From assembly GCA_964645005.1 (NCBI GenBank), contig CAZXYS010000010.1, forward strand, positions 42,808 through 106,807: 64,000 nt of DNA, in the 5' to 3' direction. Positions 37,977 to 47,444 of this stretch are shown here, one piece after another (position 1 is the stretch's first letter; every line of letters begins with the position of its first letter). This DNA is from CAZXYS01 sp964645005. Lineage in GTDB: Bacteria > Bacteroidota > Ignavibacteria > Kapaibacteriales > UBA2268. A model generated the notes under the pieces. It searched no databases. It was given only the letters and a program-made list of their open reading frames with translations, and had not been told where the DNA came from. The position numbers and the translations under genes are program-made.

Positions 37977-38734
37977 CAGCTCTCCGTGTATTTCTTCATT
38001 CTTGCAGGATAGTTTGTTACTAATGCTTTAACGTCGTAATCTTTGATCTTGTTCCAGTCTTCATCCGTATCTATGGAATATACGGCGAGGTATATACCAT
38101 AATCTTTTGCGTCGCGGTTGATTTCGTCGTTGATCTCGTTCACGCTGCAGACGAAACCCGCGGAATTTGTCTGTTCGCATACTTCGGAAGGCAGTCGTTC
38201 GTCATTGGGAATTTTTATCGGGATGATGTGAAGATTTTCGTCAATTTCTTTTATAGATTTCAATAATTTGTGATCGAAGGAAGATATAAGGGTATATTTT
38301 TCAAAATTTCTATCATAGATAATTTCGAGGATCTTGTCAATTCTTGCTGTTAAATCAGAGCCTTCGCGGTTTTTTAGTTCTATGTTCAGGTAAGCTGTGT
38401 CCTTTAAAAGGTCAATGATCTCGCTTAACATAGGAATTCTCAAACCTGAAAATTTAGGATCATGCCAACTGCCTGCATCCAATTTGTTTAGGTCGTCAAA
38501 CGTTTTATTACTGACTAAACCTCTTCCCGAGGAAGTTCTATCCAGAGTTTTATCATGAATAGCTATTACTTTATCATCGGCGGTTAATTGAATATCCGCT
38601 TCTATCATATCCGCTTTCTCGCGCAGGGCTTCTTTGAAGGCAGCCATTGTGTTTTCAGGAACTGTGCCCGAAGATCCGCGATGAGCGACAATAAAGTTCT
38701 TTTTCGATAGTACAAATTCTTCTAAAGTTTTCAT
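37976..38734 (-). CDS. Glycerophosphodiester phosphodiesterase
   Basis: A 252-residue GDPD-family TIM-barrel enzyme that hydrolyses glycerophosphodiesters to sn-glycerol-3-phosphate and an alcohol. Signatures: FIVAHRGSSGTVPENTMAAF (catalytic HRG and E), MIEADIQLTADDKVIAIHDKTLDRTSSGRG (metal ligands E/D and HD), YLNIELKN and YDVKALVTNYPARM. There is no signal peptide, so it resembles cytoplasmic UgpQ rather than periplasmic GlpQ. It is the first gene of the GDPD-pyrC-SDR minus-strand operon. Confidence 0.93.
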   Translation of the reverse strand: MKTLEEFVLSKKNFIVAHRGSSGTVPENTMAAFKEALREKADMIEADIQLTADDKVIAIHDKTLDRTSSGRGLVSNKTFDDLNKLDAGSWHDPKFSGLRIPMLSEIIDLLKDTAYLNIELKNREGSDLTARIDKILEIIYDRNFEKYTLISSFDHKLLKSIKEIDENLHIIPIKIPNDERLPSEVCEQTNSAGFVCSVNEINDEINRDAKDYGIYLAVYSIDTDEDWNKIKDYDVKALVTNYPARMKKYTES

Positions 38735-38949
38735 AAGCCTTTGAATAATAATTTCAGTAAAAAAAGAGAAAACATGAATTTAAAAGAACGATCAGCCTAA
38801 AAGATTTATTATTATATGCTTAATTTTAAATAAAAGCCAAAGATAATGAAAAAAAATTAAAAGTGCATTCTATTTTTAATTTGATTATATGAAATATTTT
38901 GTTATATAGGATAAAATAAACTTACCCAATTTAACAAAGGAGAAAATTC

Positions 38950-39411
38950 ATGCCCATTAGGACAAATACCTCGGAAATCATGACCACGGGCGTTTTTTTT
39001 GTAAACCTCGATGACATTGTAAAAAAAGCAGACGACCTGATGAAAACCGAAAAAATCAGGCATATTCCCGTGGTGGATGGCACGAAATTCGTTGGATTGA
39101 TTACAGAGCGTACGCTGATGGAATATTCGCTGCGGCAGTTGTATGACTATGACAGCAGCCTTAGCGAAATTGCCTATAATAAAATTATCGACTATCGTAG
39201 TATAATGGCGAAAAATGTAAGAATTATTTATCCTGAGGACAGCGTCTTAAAGGCAGTCGAACTTATGACTAAGTATAAAACCGATTGCCTGCCGGTGGTG
39301 GATTGGGAACATAATTTGAAGGGTATCATCACCTCGGTGGATATCATGCTCTTTTTCTATAAAAATTTGAAAGAAGAATACGAAAAAGTTGAAAAAAATC
39401 GGATAATTTAG
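38950..39411 (+). CDS. Tandem CBS-domain protein
   Basis: A 153-residue protein made of two CBS motifs: MTTGVFFVNLDDIVKKADDLMKTEKIRHIPVVDGTKFVGLIT (about 12-55) and MAKNVRIIYPEDSVLKAVELMTKYKTDCLPVVDWEHNLKGIITSVDI (about 85-132). Together they form one Bateman module that probably binds an adenine nucleotide. No effector domain is attached, so it may act as a stand-alone sensor. The ATG is preceded by AAAGGAGA, a strong ribosome site. It is followed by yifB after a 53-bp gap without an obvious terminator. Confidence 0.9.
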   Translation: MPIRTNTSEIMTTGVFFVNLDDIVKKADDLMKTEKIRHIPVVDGTKFVGLITERTLMEYSLRQLYDYDSSLSEIAYNKIIDYRSIMAKNVRIIYPEDSVLKAVELMTKYKTDCLPVVDWEHNLKGIITSVDIMLFFYKNLKEEYEKVEKNRII

Positions 39412-39464
39412 TAATATGTGAAAAGTTAAATTGTATTTTAAAATAAGTTATCCGGGATTTGTTA

Positions 39465-41006
39465 ATGTATTCTTTGATCAATTCCGCCGCAGTTTTTGGG
39501 ATCGACGCTTTTACGGTTGATATCGAAACTCACATGGATAATTCTATGCCCGGCTTTTTGATGGTCGGGCTGCCGGATTCCGCAGTTAAAGAGTCACGCG
39601 AAAGAGTGACCGCCGCAATTAAAAATTCGGGATTTATTTTCCCAATGAAAAAGATCACTATGAACCTTGCGCCGGCAGATGTCCGCAAGGAAGGCAGCGC
39701 TTTCGACCTGCCGATAGCGCTGGGAATTTTGTCCTCTATTGAAATTGTTCCGAGGGAAAGTCTCGAAGGGATAATAGCGCTCGGCGAGTTGTCGCTGGAA
39801 GGGGGATTGCGTCCTATTCACGGGGCGCTGTCAATTTCCATCGAGGCTAAAAGAAAGGGTTTCAATAAAATTATGCTTCCTGCTGCCAATGCCGATGAAG
39901 CGGCGCTGGTGGAAGGGTTGGATGTCTACCCCATTGATACTTTAAAGCAGGCGGTGGAATTTCTCAATGGCGATACGGATATAGAAAAAAGGATTGTTGA
40001 TATTAATGATTTATTCTCTAATGGGGAATCCAAATATCATTATGATCTGTCGGACGTAAAAGGTCAGGAAAGCGTAAAGCGGGCTCTGGAAGTTTCCGCA
40101 GCGGGCGGACATAATATGCTGATGATAGGACCGCCGGGCTCGGGTAAGACGATGCTTGCGAAGAGGATACCGTCGATACTACCACCGCTTATTTTGGAAG
40201 AATCTCTTGAAACGACGAAAATCCATTCAGTAGCGGGGATACTGACTGCCGATGAAGCGTTGATTACGGTGCGTCCGTTTCGTTCGCCGCACCATACCAT
40301 ATCGGATGCTGCTCTGGTCGGCGGGGGCATGAGTAAGATACGCCCGGGCGAAATATCTCTGGCGCATCACGGCGTGCTTTTCATGGATGAACTGCCGGAA
40401 TTTGCGAGGAATGTGCTGGAAGTATTGCGCCAGCCGCTCGAAGAGAAGCAGATCACTATATCAAGAACAAAGCAAACTATAGACTATCCGGCGAATTTTA
40501 TGCTGGTGTGCTCGATGAACCCTTGCCCATGCGGAAATTTCGGCAATCCGGTTCAGGAATGTCACTGCACCCCGACGCAAATCCAACGCTATAAGGGAAA
40601 AATTTCCGGTCCGCTGCTGGACAGGATAGATATTCATGTGGAAGTACCGGTCGTGAAATACCAGGAACTGGCTTCCAAGAGGATGGGCGAACCGTCAGCA
40701 AATGTTCGCGAACGCGTGATAAAAGCCCGCAAGCTGCAGGAACAGCGCTTCGACGGCGTAAAAGGAATCTATAAAAATGCGGATATGGGCAGCAAGCAAA
40801 TACGTAGTTATTGCGTGCTCGACGAGGCTTCACAGGATCTGCTGAAGATGGCGATGACCCGCCTTGGGCTGTCCGCCCGCGCCTACGACCGCATCCTGAA
40901 AGTATCGCGCACTATCGCCGATCTTGCCGGCAGCGAGAATATAATGCCGGAACATATCAGCGAAGCAATTCAGTACAGGACGCTGGATAGAGAGTATTGG
41001 ACTTAA
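39465..41006 (+). CDS. YifB/ComM family Mg chelatase-like AAA ATPase
   Basis: A 513-residue protein of the YifB/ComM family. The N-terminal ChlI-like domain reads MPGFLMVGLPDSAVKESRERV, the AAA core has Walker A GPPGSGKTMLAKRIPSILPPL, the Mg-chelatase block RPFRSPHHTISDAALVGGG, Walker B GVLFMDELPEF, and the zinc-finger-like MNPCPCGNFGNPVQECHCTPTQIQRY is present. The C-terminal helicase-like region (LSARAYDRILKVSRTIADL) is intact. ComM homologues act as branch-migration helicases in natural transformation; that role is not testable here. ATG at 39465 is chosen over TTG two codons upstream. Confidence 0.94.
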   Translation: MYSLINSAAVFGIDAFTVDIETHMDNSMPGFLMVGLPDSAVKESRERVTAAIKNSGFIFPMKKITMNLAPADVRKEGSAFDLPIALGILSSIEIVPRESLEGIIALGELSLEGGLRPIHGALSISIEAKRKGFNKIMLPAANADEAALVEGLDVYPIDTLKQAVEFLNGDTDIEKRIVDINDLFSNGESKYHYDLSDVKGQESVKRALEVSAAGGHNMLMIGPPGSGKTMLAKRIPSILPPLILEESLETTKIHSVAGILTADEALITVRPFRSPHHTISDAALVGGGMSKIRPGEISLAHHGVLFMDELPEFARNVLEVLRQPLEEKQITISRTKQTIDYPANFMLVCSMNPCPCGNFGNPVQECHCTPTQIQRYKGKISGPLLDRIDIHVEVPVVKYQELASKRMGEPSANVRERVIKARKLQEQRFDGVKGIYKNADMGSKQIRSYCVLDEASQDLLKMAMTRLGLSARAYDRILKVSRTIADLAGSENIMPEHISEAIQYRTLDREYWT

Positions 41007-41097
41007 CCTCTTTTAAGAGTTTTAAATTTTAAGATTTGAGTTATAAATTGAAAAAAGTTTATCCCGGATTTTGCATTAAACAAAAACAATCTCTTGT

Positions 41098-41205
41098 TCC
41101 CCCTCATCCCCAGCCCATCTCCCAGCGGGAGAAGGGAGTAAGGGTGTCTTATTACACTGAAAGTCCCATCTCCACTTGGGAGAAGGGATTTAGGGATGAG
41201 GGAAT
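41098..41205 (+). repeat. Interspersed repeat R3 (two related hairpin units)
   Basis: Two similar units: CCCATCTCCCAGCGGGAGAA.. (about 41116) and CCCATCTCCACTTGGGAGAA.. (about 41164), each containing an inverted repeat TCTCCC..GGGAGA or TCTCCA..TGGGAGA. They lie in a 244-bp gap between yifB and the DUF2867 gene. No coding potential is apparent. Confidence 0.6.
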
Positions 41206-41250
41206 TCTTCTAATGAATTTTCCGGGTTTAACAGTTATTTTGTAAATCTC

Positions 41251-41751
41251 ATGCAGAATATTACCAGAACTCAGCACGATTTCCCGCCGATACTTCAGCG
41301 TACGGATGTTGAATCGGTGATGAATATTGAGATTGACGATACGCCGGCAAAAGTCTGGCGTATCGTCAAAAATTTTGGAGGGGAGAACGGCTGGCTCAGC
41401 TATGATTTTATGATCAAAATGAAGAAAGCTGAAAAGCGGGGTGTTGATAGTGTGCTCGTTCAAAATGAAAAGCCGGTGTCCGGCGGAAAGATAAGCTTTT
41501 TCGAGATTTTTTCGGAGAAAGAGAATTTCTTCCTGAAACTGAAGTTCCACGCTTCGCACCTGAGCGCCGAGAACAGTTTCTATATCGAGGAAAGCGCGCC
41601 GAATAAATGTATCCTGTCCAATGTTGTGCGCATACAATTCGAGAACTGGACGGGGAAAGTCTATTGGTCTTTGATTAAAGGCGGTGATAAGCTTATCCGC
41701 CGCAAGATGTTGAAGAATATTAAAAGACTGGCGGAGATGAACTCAAAATAA
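41251..41751 (+). CDS. DUF2867-like SRPBCC-fold protein
   Basis: A 166-residue protein that resembles the DUF2867 family in two blocks: VWRIVKNFGGENGWLSYDFM (the family's typical W..I..IGGENGW) and WTGKVYWSLIKGGDKLIRRKMLKNIKRLAE at the C-terminus, with a lipid- or ligand-cup pattern of strands between. DUF2867 members are often attached to NAD-epimerase domains; here the SRPBCC domain stands alone. The ligand is unknown. The protein has no signal peptide. Confidence 0.72.
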   Translation: MQNITRTQHDFPPILQRTDVESVMNIEIDDTPAKVWRIVKNFGGENGWLSYDFMIKMKKAEKRGVDSVLVQNEKPVSGGKISFFEIFSEKENFFLKLKFHASHLSAENSFYIEESAPNKCILSNVVRIQFENWTGKVYWSLIKGGDKLIRRKMLKNIKRLAEMNSK

Positions 41752-41756
41752 TTGGA

Positions 41757-41982
41757 AGATTTGTAAGCTGAAGCAAAATTTATAAATTTATTCTTTATTG
41801 AATAATACGTTGGCTCGGAGTTGTTTTGCATATTCATTTTCTTGAGAACGTGGCTGCTGTGGATGTTGACTGCATTAACGCTTAAAGCTAACTCACGCGC
41901 TATTTGAGAAAATGTCTTCCTGAAGAAAAAAAAGAAACCGAAATTCGCGCTCGGATAGTGATTCATGAAGAGCTTTGTTCAT
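41757..41982 (-). pseudogene. Frameshifted LuxR-type HTH domain
   Basis: On the minus strand, ATG 41982 begins MNKALHESLSEREFRFLFFL, the usual start of a LuxR C-terminal HTH, but the frame then hits a stop at ~41893. In the next frame the HTH continues: FSQIARELALSVNAVNIHSSHVLKKMNMQNNSEP. The switch falls at a T8 run (near 41926-41933), so a one-base indel explains it. Together the pieces cover all the LuxR helices (recognition helix SVNAVNIHSSHVLKKM). It may be a decayed small regulator, the surviving tail of a larger regulator, or a sequencing error in the homopolymer. Confidence 0.62.
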
Positions 41983-42115
41983 TTCATTTCTTAAACCTTA
42001 ATCCATTGTCAATAATTTTTAATTTTATACTTCAAAAGAATTGCTCAGAGTTTATAATTTGACTAAATTATATTTTTTAAATAAGTCATTTACGGATTAT
42101 TTACTGATAAATGCC

Positions 42116-45100
42116 ATGACAAAAAGTATTAAATTCCTGTGTATGATGATAACCCTCTTTTCTTTGAATTTAGCAGCATTTGCAAATCAAAATAATCTTA
42201 GAGAAGGCTGGGAAAATGTAAAAAATAACGCTTGGGCTGAAGCAAGGGAAAATTTCAAAGCTGCTGCCAAAGATGATAAAACAGCAGCCGAAGCATATCT
42301 TGGTCTTTCTTTGTTAGCTTCAGTTGATAAACCAAGTAAAGAAGCATTTGATTATTTTCTTGAATTTTATGAAGCTCATCCGAATCCTTATCCTTATATC
42401 TTTGCACTTTGGTTAACTCCTTCAATAGTTAAGGATTTTGAGAGAAAGACCGATGATCAATTGGATTTTTTTAAAGAACTTGCTGATGATCCCAAAGCGA
42501 ATGGAACACTGATTGCTGATGCTAATGAAATTCTTGGCAGATCTTATGATAAAATAAACAAAAGAAAAAAGGCGGTTAAGTTTTATTCAAGGATCGGCAC
42601 TATTTTAGAATGGCAGATAATCGGGGAATTTGAAAATATCTCTGCGAGCGGTTTTGATAAAGACTGGCCGCCACTTTATCATCCTGAGTCCAATGCAGTC
42701 ATGACCAGTAAGCGAGGAGCTGATATTAAATGGTTTGAAGTGCCTGAATACCGCCCCGGTCATTGGATCAATTTTAGCTGCCATTTTCACTATACAAATT
42801 CGATTGTTTTCGCACAGACCTTTTGCAAAAGTCCAACAGATACGATAGTACAGTTGAGAATTGGAACTTCCGGCTCTTTAAAAGCCTGGATAAATGACAA
42901 GACAGCTATAAGTGTTGAGGAAGAGAGAAACAATGGTCTTGATACATATATCGCTGAAATTAAGCTCAATAAAGGTTTTAACAGGATCCTTTTGCAGCTT
43001 GGCGAAAGCGAAGCCGGTGACCTAAATTTTTTATGCCGGATCACCGACGAAAATGGATTTAATATTCATGGATTGGAATTCAGAAGTAAATACGACCCAT
43101 CATCGACTGTCTATGATAAAAATTATAACTATGAAAGTAAAACTATCTCAATTTTCGCTGAGAAATTCTTTGAGGAAAAAATTAAAAAAAATTCCGACAA
43201 GCTGCTGAATTATATACTTCTTGCTGAAACATACATGCGCAATGATAAGACAACGAAAGCAAGAAACACACTTGAAAAAGCTCAGGAATTAGCGCCGGAT
43301 TGCAGCTATACTTTACTTCAGTTAATACAGGTTTATATGCGGGATAAGAACAGAACATCTCTCAGTTTGGCGATGGAGCGGTTCAAGAAGATCGATCCTG
43401 ATAATCCATACACTCTCGATAATAAATTCGATGAGGCTGTGGATAAGGAAGATTACGAAGAAGCCAAATCCATACTGAACAAATTAGAAGATAATTGGGG
43501 TAAAAAGCATAAAAAGATACTCCTGAAAAAGCTAAGATTAGCCGCAGAGGAAAAGAAAAACGAAGAGTTCATGGAGCTTACGGAAACGGCTTACAAGCAA
43601 TATCCGAATGATTATTCATTCGTCAGCACGATGTATTATCTGGAGAAAAGAAAGAACAATACTAAAAAAGCTGAGTCCATCCTCGAGGATTTTGTTGAGG
43701 ATAATTTTAATTCTTCAGCAATAGGGCTGCTATCGGATCATTATTTTGATATAGGTGATCCCGAAAAGGGATTCGAATTGCTTGAATTGCGTCTCGAGGA
43801 CAGTCCGGCTGCAGTTGGCTGGTATGAGGAGATAGGCAATAATTATTTCAATCAAAGAGATTATGAGAAAGCTAAAGAATTTTATGATAAATGCCTGCAA
43901 ATAGCACCTTATGTTGGCGCTTATCACGGAAAGATGGGACAGATCTACAAAGAAATGGGTAAAAAAGAGCAGGCTGTTGAATCCTATGAGAATTGTATTG
44001 TTTATGATCCGACAAAATACGACATACGCAAAAAGCTCAGGGAATTGCAAAATGAAAAGTCTGTTTTCGAATATTTCGAAGAACCGGATTTATACAAACT
44101 CTACGAAAATGCCCCAATTGCTGAGAATTACACAGATGATAACAGCGTCATCATTCTTGATGAAACACAGCGTGTTATTTACGACGGCGCATCCGAACAG
44201 AAATGCTATATGTTGGCGAAAGTTTTTAATTCCGCCGGAGTTGATGAGTGGAAAGAATATTATATCCCTTATACAAATAATCAACGCTTTGACATTGAAA
44301 AAGCCGAAGTTCTGAAAAAAGACGGGAACAGACTTAAGGCTGAAAAAAGCCGTAATCAGGTTGTTTTCACCAATCTGGAAGAAGGTGATGCCATTCTTTT
44401 GATCTATAAATTAAAAGATTACGACTATGGCAAGTTATCGCATCATTTTTGGGGCAAACAATATTTTACTCATTATTTTGCTTACGAGAAAACATCTTAT
44501 AGCTTATTAGTTGATCCTGACAGAGAATTTAAACATGTGGTTGTTAATTCTAATATGAAACCTGAAATCGAGGATGTCGGAGAGTTCAAAAAGTACACAT
44601 GGGAGAAAGAAGATCAACCCGGAGTAAAATATGAAGCTTATATGCCTCCTTTGAGCGATATTGGAGAAGTTTTGCATTATTCCTCGATGCCTGACTGGGA
44701 TTTTGTTTCCAAATGGTATTCCGATCTTTCAAAATCGAAAGCTAAATCAGACCCTGAAGTGAAAGAAATAGCAAAAGAGTTGTTTAAAGAAAATGATAAT
44801 ATCTCCGAACGTGAAAAAGTAAAAGAGATTTACGATTACATTGTAAAAAACATAAGATACAGTCATGTTTCTTTCCGGCAGAGTGGGCTGATTCCGCAGA
44901 AAGCCTCGAAAACAATTAACACTAAAATGGGGGACTGCAAGGATGTTTCTACTTTGTTTGTGTCGCTTTGCAAGGAAGCGAATATTGATGCGAACCTTGT
45001 GCTGGTGGATTCCCGGAAATACGGTAAGAAAAGCATGGTTCTGCCTACGATTGACTTTGATCATTGCATAGTTAACGTCAATGCTGGCGGAGATGAATAT

Positions 45101-45886
45101 TTTGTCGAGTTGACAAATGACTATAATCCATTCTCGACATTGTATTATGGTTTGAAAAATTCTTTTGCGCTGCAGATAAAAGATGATAAGTCTATAAGTG
45201 TAAAGCCGGAATATTTGGATCCGCCAACGAGAGTTGAGAATTCTGTCTACAGGATTTCCGAAATTAAATTTGACGGCAATGATATGGATGTCACGAAAAA
45301 TACTGTGAAAATTGGCGGTAAAGCTTCGTCTATGAGGAGTTATTATCGCAGCGAGGGAAAACAAGAGCAAGAGAAAAATATGCAGCAGGCTGTTTCCGGT
45401 GATTACCCTAATGTGGAATTAACGAAGCTTGAATTTGATGATAATTTGAATAAGACTGATGATTCGCTTTCCTATGTTTATGGATATAAAGTGAAGAATG
45501 TTTTTAATGAGATTGCGGGGCTGTATATTTTCAAACCTCCATGGGCAGATGCTGAGAAACCTGTCGAGTTTATCGATAATAAGAACAGGAAGTATCCACT
45601 GTCTCTGTGGCAGTATAGTTCTACGGATACGGAGAAGGAAATTTTGACTATTGAGATTCCCGATGATAAGGTGGTAGCGGAAATACCGGAACCTGTCAAT
45701 ATTAGCTGTATGGCAGCCGAGTATAGCATGAATTATAGGCGGGAGGGTAATAAGCTTATTGCCACAAGGATCCTGACTTTTAAAAATGATTATGTGCCCC
45801 TCGAGAAATATGATGAATTCAGTGATTTCTTTGAGCAGGTGATCACTGCGGATTCTAAGCAGATCGCTTTCAAGGATAAGAGGTAA
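42116..45886 (+). CDS. Large exported TPR/DUF3857/transglutaminase-like protein
   Basis: A 1256-residue protein with a signal peptide (ending AAFANQ). It has TPR-like repeats in two sections (near residues 25-110 and 340-590), a beta-sandwich between, a DUF3857 domain (about 640-850, e.g. ETQRVIYDGASEQKCYMLAKVFN) and a transglutaminase-like core: YDYIVKNIRYSHVSFRQSG, catalytic Cys in MGDCKDVSTLFVSLCKEA, His in TIDFDHCIVNV and Asp in LTNDYNP. A beta-rich C-terminal domain follows. The triad looks intact, so it could be an active periplasmic peptidase or amidase; most members are uncharacterised. The ATG at 42116 is used because an earlier in-frame TTG would bury the signal peptide. Confidence 0.87.
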   Translation: MTKSIKFLCMMITLFSLNLAAFANQNNLREGWENVKNNAWAEARENFKAAAKDDKTAAEAYLGLSLLASVDKPSKEAFDYFLEFYEAHPNPYPYIFALWLTPSIVKDFERKTDDQLDFFKELADDPKANGTLIADANEILGRSYDKINKRKKAVKFYSRIGTILEWQIIGEFENISASGFDKDWPPLYHPESNAVMTSKRGADIKWFEVPEYRPGHWINFSCHFHYTNSIVFAQTFCKSPTDTIVQLRIGTSGSLKAWINDKTAISVEEERNNGLDTYIAEIKLNKGFNRILLQLGESEAGDLNFLCRITDENGFNIHGLEFRSKYDPSSTVYDKNYNYESKTISIFAEKFFEEKIKKNSDKLLNYILLAETYMRNDKTTKARNTLEKAQELAPDCSYTLLQLIQVYMRDKNRTSLSLAMERFKKIDPDNPYTLDNKFDEAVDKEDYEEAKSILNKLEDNWGKKHKKILLKKLRLAAEEKKNEEFMELTETAYKQYPNDYSFVSTMYYLEKRKNNTKKAESILEDFVEDNFNSSAIGLLSDHYFDIGDPEKGFELLELRLEDSPAAVGWYEEIGNNYFNQRDYEKAKEFYDKCLQIAPYVGAYHGKMGQIYKEMGKKEQAVESYENCIVYDPTKYDIRKKLRELQNEKSVFEYFEEPDLYKLYENAPIAENYTDDNSVIILDETQRVIYDGASEQKCYMLAKVFNSAGVDEWKEYYIPYTNNQRFDIEKAEVLKKDGNRLKAEKSRNQVVFTNLEEGDAILLIYKLKDYDYGKLSHHFWGKQYFTHYFAYEKTSYSLLVDPDREFKHVVVNSNMKPEIEDVGEFKKYTWEKEDQPGVKYEAYMPPLSDIGEVLHYSSMPDWDFVSKWYSDLSKSKAKSDPEVKEIAKELFKENDNISEREKVKEIYDYIVKNIRYSHVSFRQSGLIPQKASKTINTKMGDCKDVSTLFVSLCKEANIDANLVLVDSRKYGKKSMVLPTIDFDHCIVNVNAGGDEYFVELTNDYNPFSTLYYGLKNSFALQIKDDKSISVKPEYLDPPTRVENSVYRISEIKFDGNDMDVTKNTVKIGGKASSMRSYYRSEGKQEQEKNMQQAVSGDYPNVELTKLEFDDNLNKTDDSLSYVYGYKVKNVFNEIAGLYIFKPPWADAEKPVEFIDNKNRKYPLSLWQYSSTDTEKEILTIEIPDDKVVAEIPEPVNISCMAAEYSMNYRREGNKLIATRILTFKNDYVPLEKYDEFSDFFEQVITADSKQIAFKDKR

Positions 45887-45916
45887 AAAAAACCTCCCGC
45901 ATTGAGCAGGAGGTGC
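45885..45916 (-). terminator. Probable minus-strand terminator
   Basis: On the minus strand the hairpin ACCTCC..TGCTCAATGC..GGAGGT-like (ACCTCCTGCTCAATGCGGGAG) is followed directly by eight U, which is correct for transcription coming from the minus-strand gene at 47055. On the plus strand there is no U-run, so the large protein gene would not end here. Confidence 0.45.
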
Positions 45917-46413
45917 AAGTAGAGAGGTAATCTCTGTTAATTATTAAACAAAAACTACTTAATTTTTCAGACGAGGGTTTCTTTTCATTATTTGTATATT
46001 TTTATTATTAACCCAAATTCACAATACAAACTTGCATTTGCGGCAAAAAACAGCTAACTTGTCTGGAAACGCCCTGTCAGATGTTACATCTGACGAATTC
46101 CCCTCTTTGAGGGGTGCCCGAGCGCAGTTGCAGCCCAGCGTAAACAACGCTTTAGCGCGGCGAGGGCGGGGTGGATTCTTATTTAACCCCTGATTTTTGA
46201 TAATTCTATGGAAAACCAGTGCTTACAAAAGAGTTAGATGAGATATTACATTATACAATATAAATTTTTGGAAACAATTGCAGCAACAAACTTTAGCTTG
46301 CTGCTAATTCTAAGTTTTTCAGACCATTTGCAAAGTGCTAAAGCACTTTGTTACATAAGTTTACAGTAAATTCAAATTTCTAATGATTTTTTTGGGATTA
46401 ACGATTAAGTAAA
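45917..46413. other. ~500-bp non-coding region with degenerate repeat
   Basis: No gene seen. Bases 46097-46178 contain CCCCTCTTTGAGGGG, then GTGCCCGAGCGCAGTTGC and a closing GAGGGCGGGGTGGA, an element type related to R1 in having a palindromic C/G core and a GGGGTGG end. The rest is AT-rich with A/T runs. Part of it may be the 3' untranslated region of the minus-strand gene beginning at 47055. Confidence 0.5.
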
Positions 46414-47055
46414 TTATACTTTGTCCGGATTTTTTGTGACGATCAAGCCTATAGTGGAGTATATGCCTTTGGGGAGATCGCCTTCCTTTTCTGCTTCTTT
46501 TACTCCTTTTAACTCTATTGAATCGACGATTTCCTCCCGCTCGAATTCGCGGACGAATTGCATTGCTTCGTCGGGATCATCGGCGACGGCGGTGTACATT
46601 GTCTTGAAGGGGAGCAGCTTGACGCCTTCTTTCGTGGGGGCGAAGTGCTCGCCGGTGACCTCGAGTATGTAATATTTTGAGTTGTCGCTGTACTGGTTTT
46701 TAACTTCGCGGATTAACCACATGGCGCCGCGGCTGTTCCTGTCGAAGTTCGCTGCTTTTTTAGCTAATTCCAGGGCTCTGTTATCATCCTTGTGCAGTTC
46801 CCAGACTGCGGAACCGGTGAGCAGATATATTTCGGCAATGTCTTTGTCGCCTTCGCCGACTGGTTCTTTGGGCAGCTTGTCAATGCCCGCTTGACCTTCT
46901 TGTTCGACTTTTTCATACTCTTTATTTTTCCAGAGTTTGCGCAGTTCTTTGACCAAATTGCGTTTGAAAACGATGACTTCCTCGGAGTAATCCGCCAGCA
47001 GCGGTCCATGAATGTTCGGATCGTATTGCTTCTTTTCCTTGCCCAATTTTTTCAC
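46414..47055 (-). CDS. Hypothetical protein, possibly TPR-like
   Basis: A 213-residue soluble protein, not recognised. The centre (DIAEIYLLTGSAVWELHKDDNRALELAKKAANFDRNS) looks like TPR-type helical pairs. The C-terminal part (YYILEVTGEHFAP, TMYTAVADDPDEAMQFVREFE, IYSTIGLIVTKNPDKV) is mixed alpha/beta and acidic. It starts with GTG. Length and codon use fit a real gene, and a plausible terminator lies about 500 bases downstream. Nothing in the neighbourhood points to a job. Confidence 0.72.
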   Translation of the reverse strand: MKKLGKEKKQYDPNIHGPLLADYSEEVIVFKRNLVKELRKLWKNKEYEKVEQEGQAGIDKLPKEPVGEGDKDIAEIYLLTGSAVWELHKDDNRALELAKKAANFDRNSRGAMWLIREVKNQYSDNSKYYILEVTGEHFAPTKEGVKLLPFKTMYTAVADDPDEAMQFVREFEREEIVDSIELKGVKEAEKEGDLPKGIYSTIGLIVTKNPDKV

Positions 47056-47444
47056 CCTGTCTTTGTTTTCTTAGTCCTTGCTATCTTTTTATTTTATAAA
47101 ATAATGAAAAATTACTAAAATGCATAACGCTGCCTTATTTTCAAAAATTTATAATTTTTCTGTATATTTTTGGATGATCATGATTTATTTGCTTTTGTAA
47201 ATAGGCTAACGGTTAACGGGGAACGGCTAAAGGCTTTAAGAGTTTTTAATTTTAAATTTAAAGTTAAGATTCTTGAAGCTTTTTTATCACTTATATCAAT
47301 TGCAAAGTACAACCTTGCGGGAAAATTTATTTGGAAAGCAGGAGTAAGAAAATTGAATAAATTTTATTTATTTACGCCAAAATTGTAACTTATTCCATAC
47401 TTAATGCGACATCCTATATAAAAAGAGTTTTAAGCGGGAAAATC
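47056..47444. other. AT-rich intergenic region
   Basis: 389 bp between the divergent hypothetical gene and the ECF sigma gene. It contains a motif TTAACGGTTAACGG repeated within ~20 bp and a GGCTTTAAGAGTTTTTAATTTTAA stretch that echoes the sequence after yifB (41010) and before flgH (57890). It should hold the ECF sigma promoter, but I cannot place one. Confidence 0.4.

Noticed and set aside
44747..45370. Antisense ORF of about 200 codons
   Set aside because: It lies opposite the transglutaminase core of the large exported protein, where the plus-strand catalytic motifs are intact.
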